Source of the DNA: JALYOC01 sp036675345
GTDB lineage: Bacteria; Myxococcota; Myxococcia; Myxococcales; Myxococcaceae
DNA: 64,000 nt
Reading direction: 5' to 3'
NCBI GenBank assembly: GCA_036675345.1
Contig: JAKFFE010000032.1
Location: forward strand, 210,205 to 274,204
The position numbers were made by a program, and so were the translations under genes. The notes under the pieces were generated by a model. The model was given only the letters and a program-made list of their open reading frames with translations. It did no database searches and had not been told where the DNA came from. Shown one piece after another: positions 8,651 to 17,760 of the stretch (position 1 is its first letter; the number at the start of each line of letters is the position of its first letter).

Positions 8651-9603
8651 TCGTAGCCCAGCTTCTTGAGGCCCTCGGGACGGTCGCTCCAGCGGTCTTC
8701 GACCTTCACCTGGAGCGACAGGTAGACGTGTGTGCCCAACAGCCGCTCGATGCTCTTGCGCGAGTCGCTGCCCAACTGTTTCAACATCTCGCCGCGCTTG
8801 CCGATCACGATCGCCTTCTGGCTGTCGCGCTCGACATAGATGGAGGCGAAGATCCGGATCAGCCCCCCCAGCCCGCCACCGGCCGCGCTGCGCTTGGCCT
8901 TGCGGCCACGGGGCTCGCGCTCACTCTCGTCGAAGTCGTCGATCACCACCGCGGTGGAGTACGGGACCTCCTGCCGGCAGTGACGGATCACCTGCTCGCG
9001 GATCAGCTCCGCCACGATCGCCCGCTCCTGCTGGTCGGTGAGCATGTCCGCGTCGAACAGCGGCGGCCCCTCCGGCAGATGGGAGACCACCAACTTGAAC
9101 AGCTGGTCGATCCCGTCCCCCTCCCGCGCGGAGATGGGGACGATCTCCAGGAAGGGGAACTCCTGGCGGTACAGCTCGATCACCGGGAGGATCAGGTTCT
9201 TCTCCACCGCGTCGATCTTGTTGATCACCAACAGGACCGGCTTTTTGGACCGGCCCAGCCGCTCGAGGATGAACCGGTTCCCCGGCCCGATCACCGGGGT
9301 CTCGGTGTCCGCCAGCTCGATCAGGAACACGACGAGATCCACCTCGTCGATCGCTCCCAGGGCCGCGTCCACCATGTAGCGGTTCAGCTCCCCCTTCGCC
9401 TCGTGGACCCCGGGGGTGTCCATGAACGCCACCTGCCCCTCCGGCCGCGTCACCACCCCAAGGATCCGGCCCCGGGTGGTGTGCGGCTTGGGAGAGACAA
9501 TGGCGATCTTCTCGCCCAGCAGTCGGTTGAGCAGGGTGCTCTTCCCGACGTTGGGGCGGCCGATCAGCGCGGCGAAGCCGCTGCGATGGGGAATCTCGGT
9601 CAA
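8647..9603 (-). CDS. era: GTPase Era
   Basis: 318 residues: an Era-type G domain followed by a C-terminal KH domain. G1 is GRPNVGKST near residues 16-24, G3 is DTPG, G4 is NKID and G5 lies around ISARE. The KH signature is VIGKRGEMLKQLG. Era binds the 3' end of 16S rRNA and acts in 30S maturation. A Gly/Lys-rich insert of about 25 residues (REPRGRKAKRSAAGGGLGG) precedes the KH core and makes the protein longer than the usual ~300. The start is TTG at 9603 with AGGA a few nt upstream. It lies between a cyclophilin gene (13-nt gap) and der (4-nt overlap). Confidence 0.96.
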   Translation of the reverse strand: MTEIPHRSGFAALIGRPNVGKSTLLNRLLGEKIAIVSPKPHTTRGRILGVVTRPEGQVAFMDTPGVHEAKGELNRYMVDAALGAIDEVDLVVFLIELADTETPVIGPGNRFILERLGRSKKPVLLVINKIDAVEKNLILPVIELYRQEFPFLEIVPISAREGDGIDQLFKLVVSHLPEGPPLFDADMLTDQQERAIVAELIREQVIRHCRQEVPYSTAVVIDDFDESEREPRGRKAKRSAAGGGLGGLIRIFASIYVERDSQKAIVIGKRGEMLKQLGSDSRKSIERLLGTHVYLSLQVKVEDRWSDRPEGLKKLGYE

Positions 9604-9616
9604 ACGTCCTGCTCTC

Positions 9617-10168
9617 TTACGCCGAAGGCGAAATGGTCAGCTTGTTGATCTTCACCGGGGTCTTGGGGCGGTCGCGCGAGTCCTTGGGGAGCTCGTTGGC
9701 GACCTTCTGCACCACCTCGTAACCCTGCACCACCTCACCGAAGATGGTGTGCTTGTTGTTCAGCCAGCCGGTGGGGATCACGGTGATGAAGAACTGCGAT
9801 CCATTGGTGCCCGGGCCGGCGTTGGCCATGGCCAGGATCCCCGGCTTGTCGAACTTGCGGCCGCTGCCGAACTCGTCCTCGAATTTGAAGCCCGGCCCGC
9901 CCACGCCCTGGCCCAGCGGATCCCCGCCCTGGACCATGAAGTCCTTGATGCAGCGGTGGAAGATGGTCCCGTCGTAGAGGGGCACCCCGACCTTCTTCTG
10001 CTGGTCGTTGGGGTCGGTCCACTCCTTCTCTCCGGTGGCCAGGCCCACGAAGTTCTCCACCGTCTTGGGCGCGTCCTTGGAGAACAGCTTCACCACGATC
10101 TTGCCCTCCGTGGTGTCGAAGTGCGCGTACAGCTCGGTCCCCGCCCGGACTTCGTCGATCATTCCCAT
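9617..10168 (-). CDS. Peptidyl-prolyl cis-trans isomerase, cyclophilin type (cytoplasmic)
   Basis: 183 residues, a single cyclophilin domain and no signal peptide. The catalytic Arg is in FHRCIKDFMVQGGDP. NGSQFFIT and the HTIFGEVVQGYEVV stretch are also family signatures. It catalyses proline isomerisation during protein folding. A paralogue with a signal peptide lies 28 nt upstream on the same strand, so the cell seems to make a cytoplasmic and an exported isomerase from neighbouring genes. An ATG two codons further in (MIDEVR) is an alternative start. Confidence 0.94.
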   Translation of the reverse strand: MGMIDEVRAGTELYAHFDTTEGKIVVKLFSKDAPKTVENFVGLATGEKEWTDPNDQQKKVGVPLYDGTIFHRCIKDFMVQGGDPLGQGVGGPGFKFEDEFGSGRKFDKPGILAMANAGPGTNGSQFFITVIPTGWLNNKHTIFGEVVQGYEVVQKVANELPKDSRDRPKTPVKINKLTISPSA

Positions 10169-10196
10169 GTGCTTTTCTCGCTCCTGCTGAAGGTGA

Positions 10197-10934
10197 TCAC
10201 TGTCGCTTCACTTCTGGCCGAAGGCCCTTCGGCATCCGGTCCCGCACCTCGACCGCGGTGAGCAGGACCTCTTCCTGGCTGGGACGACCGTGGTCGTCCG
10301 CAGGAACCTTGGAGATGGCAACCGCCACCTCGTACCCCTTCACCACCTCGCCGAAGATCGTGTGCTTGCCGTCCAGGTGGACAGGCAGCGCCTCAGGCGG
10401 TGTGACTGTGAGGAAGAACTGTGAACCATTGGTGTCCGGACCCCGGTTGGCCATCGCCAGCAGGCCCGGCCGATCGAAGGTCCTCCCGGAGGAAAGCTCG
10501 TCGGCCACCCGGTAGCCCGGACCGCCGCGCCCGGTGGCGGAGGGGTCTCCCCCCTGGATCATGAACCCGGGGCTCACCCGGTGGAACAGCGACCCGTCGT
10601 ACAGCCGCCGCCGCGAGGAGGCCTGGGTGAAGGGATGGGTCCACTGCCGCTCGCCGGAGGCCAGGGCCACGAAGTTGGCCACCGTCCGGGGCGCGTCCTC
10701 GGAGAACAGCCGGACCACCAGGTCGCCCTTGCTGGTCTTGAGGATCGCCCACAAGGGCTTCCGGGCCAGCGCCAGGCGGGTCCACTTGCCCTGCAGGTCG
10801 GCGGGGGCCTCTTCGAACAGGGGCAGCTGCGGCGCCACGGACTGCCCACCGTCTGCCGGGCGCAGGGCCCCAGCGTCGGTCTGGGCAAACGCGCAGAGCG
10901 GTACGGCGACAGCAGCGATCAAAAGGGCCTTCAT
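10197..10934 (-). CDS. Peptidyl-prolyl cis-trans isomerase, cyclophilin type (exported)
   Basis: 245 residues. A signal peptide (MKALLIAAVAVPLCAFAQT, likely cut after AFA) and a linker of ~50 residues precede a cyclophilin domain with the catalytic Arg in FHRVSPGFMIQGGDP and with NGSQFFLTV. It should act on proteins folding in the periplasm. Compared with the cytoplasmic neighbour, the catalytic core is closely similar and the N-terminus is extra, as expected for a duplication followed by re-targeting. It ends with a basic tail (RPEVKRQ). The gene begins 70 nt after rnc on the same strand. Confidence 0.93.
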   Translation of the reverse strand: MKALLIAAVAVPLCAFAQTDAGALRPADGGQSVAPQLPLFEEAPADLQGKWTRLALARKPLWAILKTSKGDLVVRLFSEDAPRTVANFVALASGERQWTHPFTQASSRRRLYDGSLFHRVSPGFMIQGGDPSATGRGGPGYRVADELSSGRTFDRPGLLAMANRGPDTNGSQFFLTVTPPEALPVHLDGKHTIFGEVVKGYEVAVAISKVPADDHGRPSQEEVLLTAVEVRDRMPKGLRPEVKRQ

Positions 10935-11004
10935 CCTAGGAGCTTCCAGCGCAGGCCTTTAGCCGCAGCGCCCTGTAACTCCAAGTGGATTCCCGCTCGC
11001 CCGT

Positions 11005-11718
11005 TCAGCTCAGCGCGTCCAGCATCTGCAGGGTCTTCTGGGCGGCCGCCTGCTCGGCCTCCTTCTTGGAACGCCCGGAGGCCCGTCCGTAGCAGACCTC
11101 GCCGATGGTGACCTCCACCTCGAAGATCTTGGCGTGATCCGGCCCGGCCTCGGCGATCACCCGGTAGCGGGGAGAGAGCTTGAGCCGCTCCTGGGCCTCC
11201 TCCTGGAGCCGGGTCTTGTAGTCCAGCCCGCTGCGGCCCTCGGCCACCCCGGCCAGCGCCTCGCCGAAGCGGGTGTCCACCAGCCCCATCACCGAATCCA
11301 GCCCCCGGGCCAGGTAGATGGCGCCAATCACCGCCTCCAGGGCGTCGGCCAGCACGCTGCTCTTCTCCCGGCCGCCGGTCAGCTCCTCCCCGCGGCCCAG
11401 CAGCAGCAACTCCCCCACCCCCATCTGACGGGAGACCCGGGCCAGCCCCTCCTCGTTGACGATCAACGCCCGCAGCCGGGAGAGCTCGCCCTCGGTGGCC
11501 AGCGGGAACTGCTCCATCAGCCGGTGACTGATGGCCAGGTCCACCACCGCGTCCCCCAGGAACTCCAGCCGCTCGTTGTGGGTCTGGGAGAGCTCCTTGT
11601 GCTCGTTGACGTAGCTTTTGTGGGTCAGCGCCGCCAGCGGGAGCGCCGGGCTCCCAAAGGAGAACCCCAGCATCACCTCCAGGGCCGCGATCCGCTCTTC
11701 GGGGGAAAGTTTCGCCAC
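11005..11718 (-). CDS. rnc: Ribonuclease III
   Basis: 237 residues, close to the E. coli length (226). The RNase III signature HNERLEFLGDAVV is at residues 48-60. The later acidic catalytic residues lie around EKSSVLADALEAVIGAIYL. A double-stranded RNA-binding domain follows from about residue 165 (DYKTRLQEEAQERL through GRSKKEAEQAAAQKTL). It cleaves double-stranded RNA in rRNA processing and mRNA turnover. The start is GTG at 11718 with GGGGAGAGGA upstream. It sits 13 nt after meaB on the same strand. In many bacteria rnc and era are neighbours; here two cyclophilin genes lie between them. Confidence 0.97.
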   Translation of the reverse strand: MAKLSPEERIAALEVMLGFSFGSPALPLAALTHKSYVNEHKELSQTHNERLEFLGDAVVDLAISHRLMEQFPLATEGELSRLRALIVNEEGLARVSRQMGVGELLLLGRGEELTGGREKSSVLADALEAVIGAIYLARGLDSVMGLVDTRFGEALAGVAEGRSGLDYKTRLQEEAQERLKLSPRYRVIAEAGPDHAKIFEVEVTIGEVCYGRASGRSKKEAEQAAAQKTLQMLDALS

Positions 11719-11731
11719 GGTGTCCTCTCCC

Positions 11732-12760
11732 CTACTCCGCCAGCTGGCCGGCCAGCTCTTCGGCCAGCGCGTAGGGGTCGGCCTGACGCAGCGCGATCCG
11801 GGTGGCGACCTCGTCCAGCCGGCCCTTCTCCCGCTCCAGCCGTCCCAGGGCGCCGCGCAGCAGCCGCTCGCGCAGCAGGGCCACGAACTGCATTGCCGCC
11901 CGGGACTTCTCCCGCTCCAGCCGCTGGCCGCTCTGGTCCAGGAACGCCAGGTGCTGGGCCAGCCCCTCCACCAGTTCAGTGATTCCCTGGTCCTTGGCGG
12001 CCACCGTCTTGAGGATCAGCGGCTCCCACTCGGTGGGCGGCGCCGGCTCGGCGGACTTCCTGGGCGGCAGCCCGGTCATCATCCGGTGGGTCTCGTCATG
12101 GTCCATCGGCGGGGCATTGACGATGTGCCGCAGCTCCAGCATCTGGCGCAGCTCGCGGACGGTGCGGTCGGACCCTTCCAGGTCGGCCTTGTTGACCGCG
12201 AACAGGTCCGCCACCTCCAGGATCCCGGCCTTGATCGCCTGGATGTCGTCGCCCATCCCCGGGACCAGCACCACCACCACCGAGTGGGCCATCTGGGCGA
12301 TGTCGATCTCGTCCTGCCCCACCCCCACCGTCTCCACGATGATCACGTCCCGGCCCATCGCATCCATCACCCGGATGCAGTCCCCGGTGGCCCGGGAGAG
12401 TCCGCCCAGGTTGCCCCGGGTGGCCAGCGAGCGGATGAACACCCCCGGATCGGTGGCGTGATCCTGCATCCGGATCCGGTCCCCCAGGATCGCCCCGCCG
12501 GTGAAGGGACTGGTGGGATCCACCGCGATCACCCCCACCGTCTTTCCCTGCTTGCGGAACTTGGCGATCACCCGGTCGGTGAGGGTGGACTTGCCCGCCC
12601 CCGGGGACCCGGTGATCCCGATCACGTAGGCCTTGCCGGTGTGGGGGAACAGGGCCTGGAGGGTCGCGGTGGCGGAGGGGAGCCCATCGTCGATGTCCCT
12701 CATCAGACGCGAGGCTGCCCGAATGTCCCCCTGCACCACCCGCTCAGCGATCGACGGCAC
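11732..12760 (-). CDS. meaB: MeaB-type GTPase, chaperone of B12-dependent acyl-CoA mutase
   Basis: 342 residues of the G3E/MeaB family. The P-loop GITGSPGAGKST is at about 48-59. ETVGVGQDEIDI carries the switch region typical of MeaB, and NKAD is the base-recognition motif. MeaB gates transfer of adenosylcobalamin to the mutase and protects it from inactivation. The likely client in this window is the mutase split between the genes ending at 43829 and 41250, about 30 kb away. The neighbouring acyl-CoA dehydrogenase keeps it in an acyl-CoA context. It is 5 nt from the preceding unknown gene and 13 nt from rnc, so it is probably within one long operon. Confidence 0.93.
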   Translation of the reverse strand: MPSIAERVVQGDIRAASRLMRDIDDGLPSATATLQALFPHTGKAYVIGITGSPGAGKSTLTDRVIAKFRKQGKTVGVIAVDPTSPFTGGAILGDRIRMQDHATDPGVFIRSLATRGNLGGLSRATGDCIRVMDAMGRDVIIVETVGVGQDEIDIAQMAHSVVVVLVPGMGDDIQAIKAGILEVADLFAVNKADLEGSDRTVRELRQMLELRHIVNAPPMDHDETHRMMTGLPPRKSAEPAPPTEWEPLILKTVAAKDQGITELVEGLAQHLAFLDQSGQRLEREKSRAAMQFVALLRERLLRGALGRLEREKGRLDEVATRIALRQADPYALAEELAGQLAE

Positions 12761-12765
12761 GATGT

Positions 12766-13671
12766 TCAGTCTCCTTGCTGCTGCGGCTGCGCATCGCCCA
12801 GGACCCGCACGTCACCCTGGGTCACCCCCAGCAGATCCGCCACCAGGGGAATCACCCCCGGGAACTCGTCCAGCTCGAAGCGTTCCGCCCAGATCTTCCC
12901 GGTGGCTCCGGCCAGCAGGCCCCGGAAGGTGCGCCCCGCCACCCGGGCCGCGGCGAACCGGTACACCGCGCCGTTCACCGACAGCTCCACCAGCAGCTCC
13001 AGCGAGCTGCGCGGCGGGACCAGGGCGGAGGCAGAGAAGCGGGCCATCACCTCCCCGTAGGTAATCCGCGGCGGGGCCGGCGGCGACTTGTCCCGTCGCT
13101 GGTAGCTGGGCTGGGTGGGCGCGTCCGGAGGCGGCTCCTCGTGGAACAGCGCGGTCAGGTACCCCACCAGCGCATCCCGCTCCCGGAACTCGGAGAGCTC
13201 GAAGGTGTGGCCCCCGGACACGTCCAGCGGGACCTCGCCCTTGTGGGCCTGGGTGACCCGGAAATTGCCGCGCTTGTCGGACCCGATCACGAACCGGAAC
13301 CCGTCCGGGGTCTGGACCTCGGCGGAGAGCGCCAGCTGCTGCGGATCCACCCGGGGGTCCAGCCCCAGGGCCTGCAGCTCCGAGCTGCGGCGCTGCACGT
13401 GGAGGATGTGCTCGTTGAAGGCCGCGTTGATCTGGTCCTCCAGCGTGGACAGCTTCTCGATCCCCACCAGGGACAGCGGCGCGCTGCCCACCAGCTCCGG
13501 GGGATCGATCGCCACCAGCCGGTCGCCCAGCACGGTGAAGGTGACCTTGTGGATGAAGTTCCGGGTGAGCGGGTTCACCAGCGGGACGGTCTGCAGGTCC
13601 AGGTCGACCTCCAGGCCCAGATCGGACTCGCGGACGGTGAGCCCCAGCTCGCTGAGACGTTGGGGATCCAT
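12766..13671 (-). CDS. Conserved hypothetical protein next to meaB
   Basis: 301 residues that I do not recognise. No signal peptide, membrane span or known catalytic motif is visible. The N-terminal half is beta-rich (LEVDLDLQTVPLVNPLTR, FIHKVTFTVLGDRLVAID) and is followed by a helical segment (LSTLEDQINAAFNEHILHVQ). A Pro-rich linker near residue 185 leads to a second half with ARFSASALVPPRSSLELLVE. The ATG at 13671 shares one base with the stop of the acyl-CoA dehydrogenase (TGATG), so it is probably translationally coupled to it. The frame remains open upstream, but that part reads as the shadow of the dehydrogenase. A function in acyl-CoA metabolism is only suggested by position. Confidence 0.75.
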   Translation of the reverse strand: MDPQRLSELGLTVRESDLGLEVDLDLQTVPLVNPLTRNFIHKVTFTVLGDRLVAIDPPELVGSAPLSLVGIEKLSTLEDQINAAFNEHILHVQRRSSELQALGLDPRVDPQQLALSAEVQTPDGFRFVIGSDKRGNFRVTQAHKGEVPLDVSGGHTFELSEFRERDALVGYLTALFHEEPPPDAPTQPSYQRRDKSPPAPPRITYGEVMARFSASALVPPRSSLELLVELSVNGAVYRFAAARVAGRTFRGLLAGATGKIWAERFELDEFPGVIPLVADLLGVTQGDVRVLGDAQPQQQGD

Positions 13672-14813
13672 CAAGCCTTGAAGGTCTCGCGGGAGATGAT
13701 CGCGCGCTGGATCTCGCTGGTCCCTTCGCCGATCTCGCAGAGCTTGGCGTCGCGCAGGTAGCGTTCCACCGGGAACTCCCGGGTGTACCCGTAGCCGCCG
13801 TGGATCTGCACCGCCTTGTTGCAGGCCCGCATCGCCGCCTCGGAGGCGAACAGCTTGGCCATCGACGCCTCCTGGGTGTACGGCTTGCCCGCGTCCGCCA
13901 GCGCTGCCGCCCGCCACACCAGCAGCCGGGAGGCGTCCATCTCGGTCTTCATGTCCGCCAGCATCCAGCGGATGGCCTGGAACTCGCCAATCGCCTGGCC
14001 AAAGGCGGTGCGGTCCTTGGCGTAGCGCTGGGACTCCTCCAGCGCGCCGCGGCCCAGGCCCACCGCCAGGGCCCCGATGGTGATCCGGCCCCGGTCCAGG
14101 ATCTTCAGGGTGTCGATGAACCCGCGCCCCACCTCGCCCAGCCGCTGCGAGTCGGGAAGCTCCACGTTCTCCAAGACCAGCTCCGCGGTGTCCGAGGAGC
14201 GCATCCCCAGCTTTCCGTGGATGGCGCGGGAGGAGAACCCCTTCTGCCCCTTGTCCACGATGAAGGCGGTGATCCCCTTCTGGCGCTTGGAGGCGTCGGT
14301 GACCGCCAGGATCACGAACACGTCTCCCACCGTGCCCTGGGTGATGAACATCTTGCTGCCGTTGAGCACCCAGGTGTCGCCGTGGCGGACCGCGGTGGTC
14401 TTCATCCCCGCCGCGTCGCTGCCGCTTCCCGGCTCGGTCAGGCCCCAGGCGCCCAGGAACTCTCCGGTGGCCAGCTTGGGGAGGTACTGCTGCCTCTGGG
14501 CCTCGTTGCCGAACACCCGGATGTGGCTGGTGCCCAGCCCGTTGTGGGAGGCCACCGTCAGCGCCAGGGAACCGTCGTAGCGGGCCACCTCCTCCACCGC
14601 CACCGCCACCGCCAGGGCGTCCATCGCCGCGCCGCCGTACTCCTCGCCGACCAGGATCCCCATCACCCCCAAAGCGCCCAGCTCCTTGACCACCTCCATC
14701 GGGAACTTCTCGTGGTGATCCCAGTCGCGGGCGCGGGGCTTGACCTTCTCTTCACAGAAGGAACGCAGGGACTGCTGCAGGATGCGGTGGCTCTCGGGAA
14801 GCTCGAAGTCCAT
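13671..14813 (-). CDS. Acyl-CoA dehydrogenase (short/medium-chain type)
   Basis: 380 residues, typical for the family. It oxidises acyl-CoA to 2-enoyl-CoA with FAD and passes electrons to ETF. Visible signatures are GAWGLTEPGSGSDAAGMKT (FAD/substrate binding) and IHGGYGYTREFPVERYLRDA. The C-terminal GEGTSEIQR contains the catalytic Glu at the position used by SCAD and MCAD. Isovaleryl-CoA dehydrogenases lack Glu there, so this one more likely acts on straight-chain or isobutyryl/2-methylbutyryl substrates. The start at ATG 14813 (MDFELPESHRIL) matches family N-termini; a GTG-type extension to 14852 looks spurious. It is first in a run with the unknown protein and meaB. Confidence 0.94.
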   Translation of the reverse strand: MDFELPESHRILQQSLRSFCEEKVKPRARDWDHHEKFPMEVVKELGALGVMGILVGEEYGGAAMDALAVAVAVEEVARYDGSLALTVASHNGLGTSHIRVFGNEAQRQQYLPKLATGEFLGAWGLTEPGSGSDAAGMKTTAVRHGDTWVLNGSKMFITQGTVGDVFVILAVTDASKRQKGITAFIVDKGQKGFSSRAIHGKLGMRSSDTAELVLENVELPDSQRLGEVGRGFIDTLKILDRGRITIGALAVGLGRGALEESQRYAKDRTAFGQAIGEFQAIRWMLADMKTEMDASRLLVWRAAALADAGKPYTQEASMAKLFASEAAMRACNKAVQIHGGYGYTREFPVERYLRDAKLCEIGEGTSEIQRAIISRETFKA

Positions 14814-14879
14814 TTTCGCCTTCCGGCTTACCGCAGACTCCGCTGGAGGCAAAGCCGTTCGGTGCCCCGGCGGGGGGGC

Positions 14880-14912
14880 CGGGTCCGCTGGGGTACAGCG
14901 GCCAGGCCCGGT
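14880..14912 (-). terminator. Candidate terminator of the hybrid-kinase operon
   Basis: Just beyond the stop of the hybrid kinase, the minus strand contains GGGCCTGGCCGCTG, a short loop, and CAGCGGACCC, which can fold into a GC-rich hairpin. There is no clear U-run, so it may act as an imperfect or Rho-assisted terminator. It separates the kinase from the acyl-CoA dehydrogenase gene. Confidence 0.35.
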
Positions 14913-14927
14913 GGGTCGGACCCCGCC

Positions 14928-17756
14928 CTACCTGGCCTCGCTCCGCAGGGAGATCACCGCCTCCGACACCTCGGCGCTCAGGCGCGCGAACAGCTCCGGG
15001 GCCTCCTGGAGCTGACCCTGGCGGGCCAGCCGCTCCATCCGCTCGGCGGTCCCCGAGGCCGGCCCGCAGGCCACGGTGAGCAGGGCCCCCTTGAGCTGGT
15101 GGGTGCTATGGACCAGGGCCTCGGCATCCGCCAGGGAGGCCTGCACCCCCTCCAGCATCTGGGGCAGGTCCTCCAGGAAGATCCCCACCACCTCCCGGAG
15201 CAGCTCGGGGTTGTGGGCGGTCAGGGTCTTGAGGCGCAGCCCATCCACCGGGACCACCGGCTTGTCCTTCATCACCTGGGCCACCGCCTCCAACAGCGCG
15301 TGGGGGTCGATCGGCTTGGAGAGGTGACCATCCATCCCGGCATCCAGGCACTTCTGGTCGTCGCCCTTCAGCGCCTGGGCGGTCAGGGCCACGATGGTGG
15401 TCCGCTTGCCGGTCCCCTCCTCCAGGGCCCGGATCTCGCGGGTGGCCCCCAGGCCGTCCAGCACCGGCATCTGGACGTCCATCAGCACCAGGTCGAAGCG
15501 GCCGTTCTGGACCGCGTCCACCGCCAGCCGACCGTCGGCCACGGTGGTCACCTGGTGGCCGGCCTGCTGAAGCAGCCCCGCCGCCACCTTGCGGTTGACC
15601 GCGTTGTCATCCACCACCAACACCGAGCAGCACGCGCGTCCGGCCGGCGACTCGTGCCGGACCGGGGCCTGCACCGCGGTGGGGTTCATCAGCTGCTGCA
15701 CCGCCTCCAGCACCGGAGAGGGGATCACCGGCTTGCCCACCCGCCGGCAGCGGTCTCCCAGCGCCAGGGTCACGCTGGAGGAGACGGCGTTGGCCAGCCA
15801 CACCACCTTGAGCGAGGCCAGCACCGGGTCGGTGGCCAGGGCCCGGGCCAGCAGCTCCGAGCCGCCCTCGGGCAGATCCCCGTCGGCAATCAGCATCCGG
15901 TAGGGCGCGCCCGACCCCTCCGCCTGCCGCAGCACCCGCAGCGCGGTCTCCGGATCCGGCACTTGCCGGGGCTCCATCCGCCACCCTCCCACCATCTCCT
16001 GGAGGATCAGCCGCTGCTTGGCGTTGTCCTCCACGATCAGCACCGGCAGTCCCAACAGGGGAAGCGGCATCGGCCCGGTGGACTCGCTGCGCTCCGCCCG
16101 CTTGAACCGGGCGGTGAACTGGAAGCGGCTGCCGTGGCCTGGCTCGCTTTCCACCCAGATCTGGCCGCCCATCAGCGCCACCAGCTCCGCGGCAATGGTC
16201 AGCCCCAGTCCGGTGCCGCCATACTGGGCGCTGGTGGAGTCGTCCGCCTGTGAGAAGGCGCCGAAGATCTGCCGGATCTTCTCCTGGGGGATCCCGATCC
16301 CGCTGTCTGCCACGCAGAAGCGCAGGGTGACCTCCTCCCCCTCTTCCACCTCTTGCTGGCGGGTGATCCAGACCACGATCTCCCCCCGCTCGGTGAAGCG
16401 CAGCGCATTGCCCACCAGGTTGAGCACGATCTGGCGCAGCCGCCCCAGATCTCCCAGCAGGTGATCGGGGACCGCGCTGTCCACCGAGAACATCAGCTCC
16501 AGCCCCTGCTCCTGGGCCTGCTGGGCCAGGGTCTTGAGGATCTCCCCCATCCCGTCCCGCAGCCGGAACGGCTCGGTCGCCAACTGCAGCTTGCCGGCCT
16601 CGATCTTGGAGTAGTCCAACACCCCGTTGATCAGCCGCAGCAGCGAGGTGGCCGACCCGCGGGCGTCCTGCAGGTACTCCTGCTGCTCGGGGGTCAGGGG
16701 CGTGCGCAGGGCCAGCTCCAGCATCCCCAACACCCCGTTCATCGGGGTCCGGATCTCGTGACTCATCCGGGCCAGGAACTGGCTCTTGGCCAGGGTGGCC
16801 TGCTCGGCCTCCGCCTTCGCGACCTGCAGGGCGTCCAGGGCGCGGGTCCGCTCGTCCAGGATCGTCTCCTGGAGGACCATCGCCCGCTTCAGAGCCCGGG
16901 CCCGGTTGCGGCCCAGCAAGCCCAGGAAGGTGGCGATCGAAATCCAGAGGGTGATCAGCCCTCCAGCCCACTGCACCAGGATCGGGAGCCGGCTGACGGC
17001 CTCGTCCGCCTTCTCCACGGTGGGGGTGGCCCGCAGGGTCCACTCCAGCCCCTGGAAGTTCAGCGGCGCCTCCTGTGCCAGATGCGAGGCCAGCGCGCCG
17101 GGCAGACGCCGGTGGTGCAGTGACCGCCCACCCTCCAGGATCTCCAACTCCAGGGACGCATCGAAGTGCTGCAGCGCTCGCTCCACCGTCCTTGTGGCGT
17201 CGAAAGACGCGACCACATAGCCGTCCAGAACTCCGGCGCGGTCGAAAAGGGGAACCACTCCCAGCACTCCCCGGGTTCCGTCTACCAGGGCCTGTTCCCG
17301 GGTGAGCACCGGGGCGCGCTGCTCCGCCGCCTGGCGCATCATCGCTGCCCGCCCGGGGACCGAACCGTAGTCCATCCCAACCACATCCCGGCTGGGTGTG
17401 GGGAGAACCCAGCGCACCCGCTGCTGGGCATCCACCCAGGCCACCGACGCGAGGGAGGTGAAGTGCTCGCGTTGCAGCCGCGCGTCGTTGCGCCATTCCT
17501 CCTCAGTAGGGCGCCGGACCTCCCAGCGACGGGCGATCCGCTCCAGGGTCCGCAGCGATTCCTGCCACTGGGAGAACAGCGCTCCCTTCCGGGCCGTCAG
17601 GCCGCTGCGGATCGCCGAACTCAGCTCCCGCTGCTCGTGCTCCGAGATGGCCCTCTGCAGTGCATAGGTGGCGGCCCCCCCCACCGCCGCCACCAGCACC
17701 ATCCCCAGGAAGGGCAGCGCCGCCCGCCGAAACTCCCGTCCGCCGCTGGATGTCAT
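14928..17756 (-). CDS. Membrane hybrid histidine kinase: CHASE-like sensor, HisKA, HATPase, two receivers, HPt
   Basis: 942 residues containing a full phosphorelay in one chain. Membrane spans at about 15-34 and 257-281 flank a ~220-residue extracytoplasmic CHASE-like sensor. After a coiled coil comes HisKA with H333 in MSHEIRTPMN, then HATPase with the N box near NLVGNALRF and G boxes DSGIGIP and GGTGLGL. Receiver 1 (from ~570) has VEDN, D625 and K675. Receiver 2 (from ~710) has VDDN, D760 in VLMDVQMP and K814. A C-terminal HPt domain carries H886 in HQLKG. All phospho-acceptors look intact. The receiver gene just upstream (4-nt gap) is a likely output or input partner. The ligand is unknown. 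Confidence 0.94.
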   Translation of the reverse strand: MTSSGGREFRRAALPFLGMVLVAAVGGAATYALQRAISEHEQRELSSAIRSGLTARKGALFSQWQESLRTLERIARRWEVRRPTEEEWRNDARLQREHFTSLASVAWVDAQQRVRWVLPTPSRDVVGMDYGSVPGRAAMMRQAAEQRAPVLTREQALVDGTRGVLGVVPLFDRAGVLDGYVVASFDATRTVERALQHFDASLELEILEGGRSLHHRRLPGALASHLAQEAPLNFQGLEWTLRATPTVEKADEAVSRLPILVQWAGGLITLWISIATFLGLLGRNRARALKRAMVLQETILDERTRALDALQVAKAEAEQATLAKSQFLARMSHEIRTPMNGVLGMLELALRTPLTPEQQEYLQDARGSATSLLRLINGVLDYSKIEAGKLQLATEPFRLRDGMGEILKTLAQQAQEQGLELMFSVDSAVPDHLLGDLGRLRQIVLNLVGNALRFTERGEIVVWITRQQEVEEGEEVTLRFCVADSGIGIPQEKIRQIFGAFSQADDSTSAQYGGTGLGLTIAAELVALMGGQIWVESEPGHGSRFQFTARFKRAERSESTGPMPLPLLGLPVLIVEDNAKQRLILQEMVGGWRMEPRQVPDPETALRVLRQAEGSGAPYRMLIADGDLPEGGSELLARALATDPVLASLKVVWLANAVSSSVTLALGDRCRRVGKPVIPSPVLEAVQQLMNPTAVQAPVRHESPAGRACCSVLVVDDNAVNRKVAAGLLQQAGHQVTTVADGRLAVDAVQNGRFDLVLMDVQMPVLDGLGATREIRALEEGTGKRTTIVALTAQALKGDDQKCLDAGMDGHLSKPIDPHALLEAVAQVMKDKPVVPVDGLRLKTLTAHNPELLREVVGIFLEDLPQMLEGVQASLADAEALVHSTHQLKGALLTVACGPASGTAERMERLARQGQLQEAPELFARLSAEVSEAVISLRSEAR

Positions 17757-17760
17757 GGGT

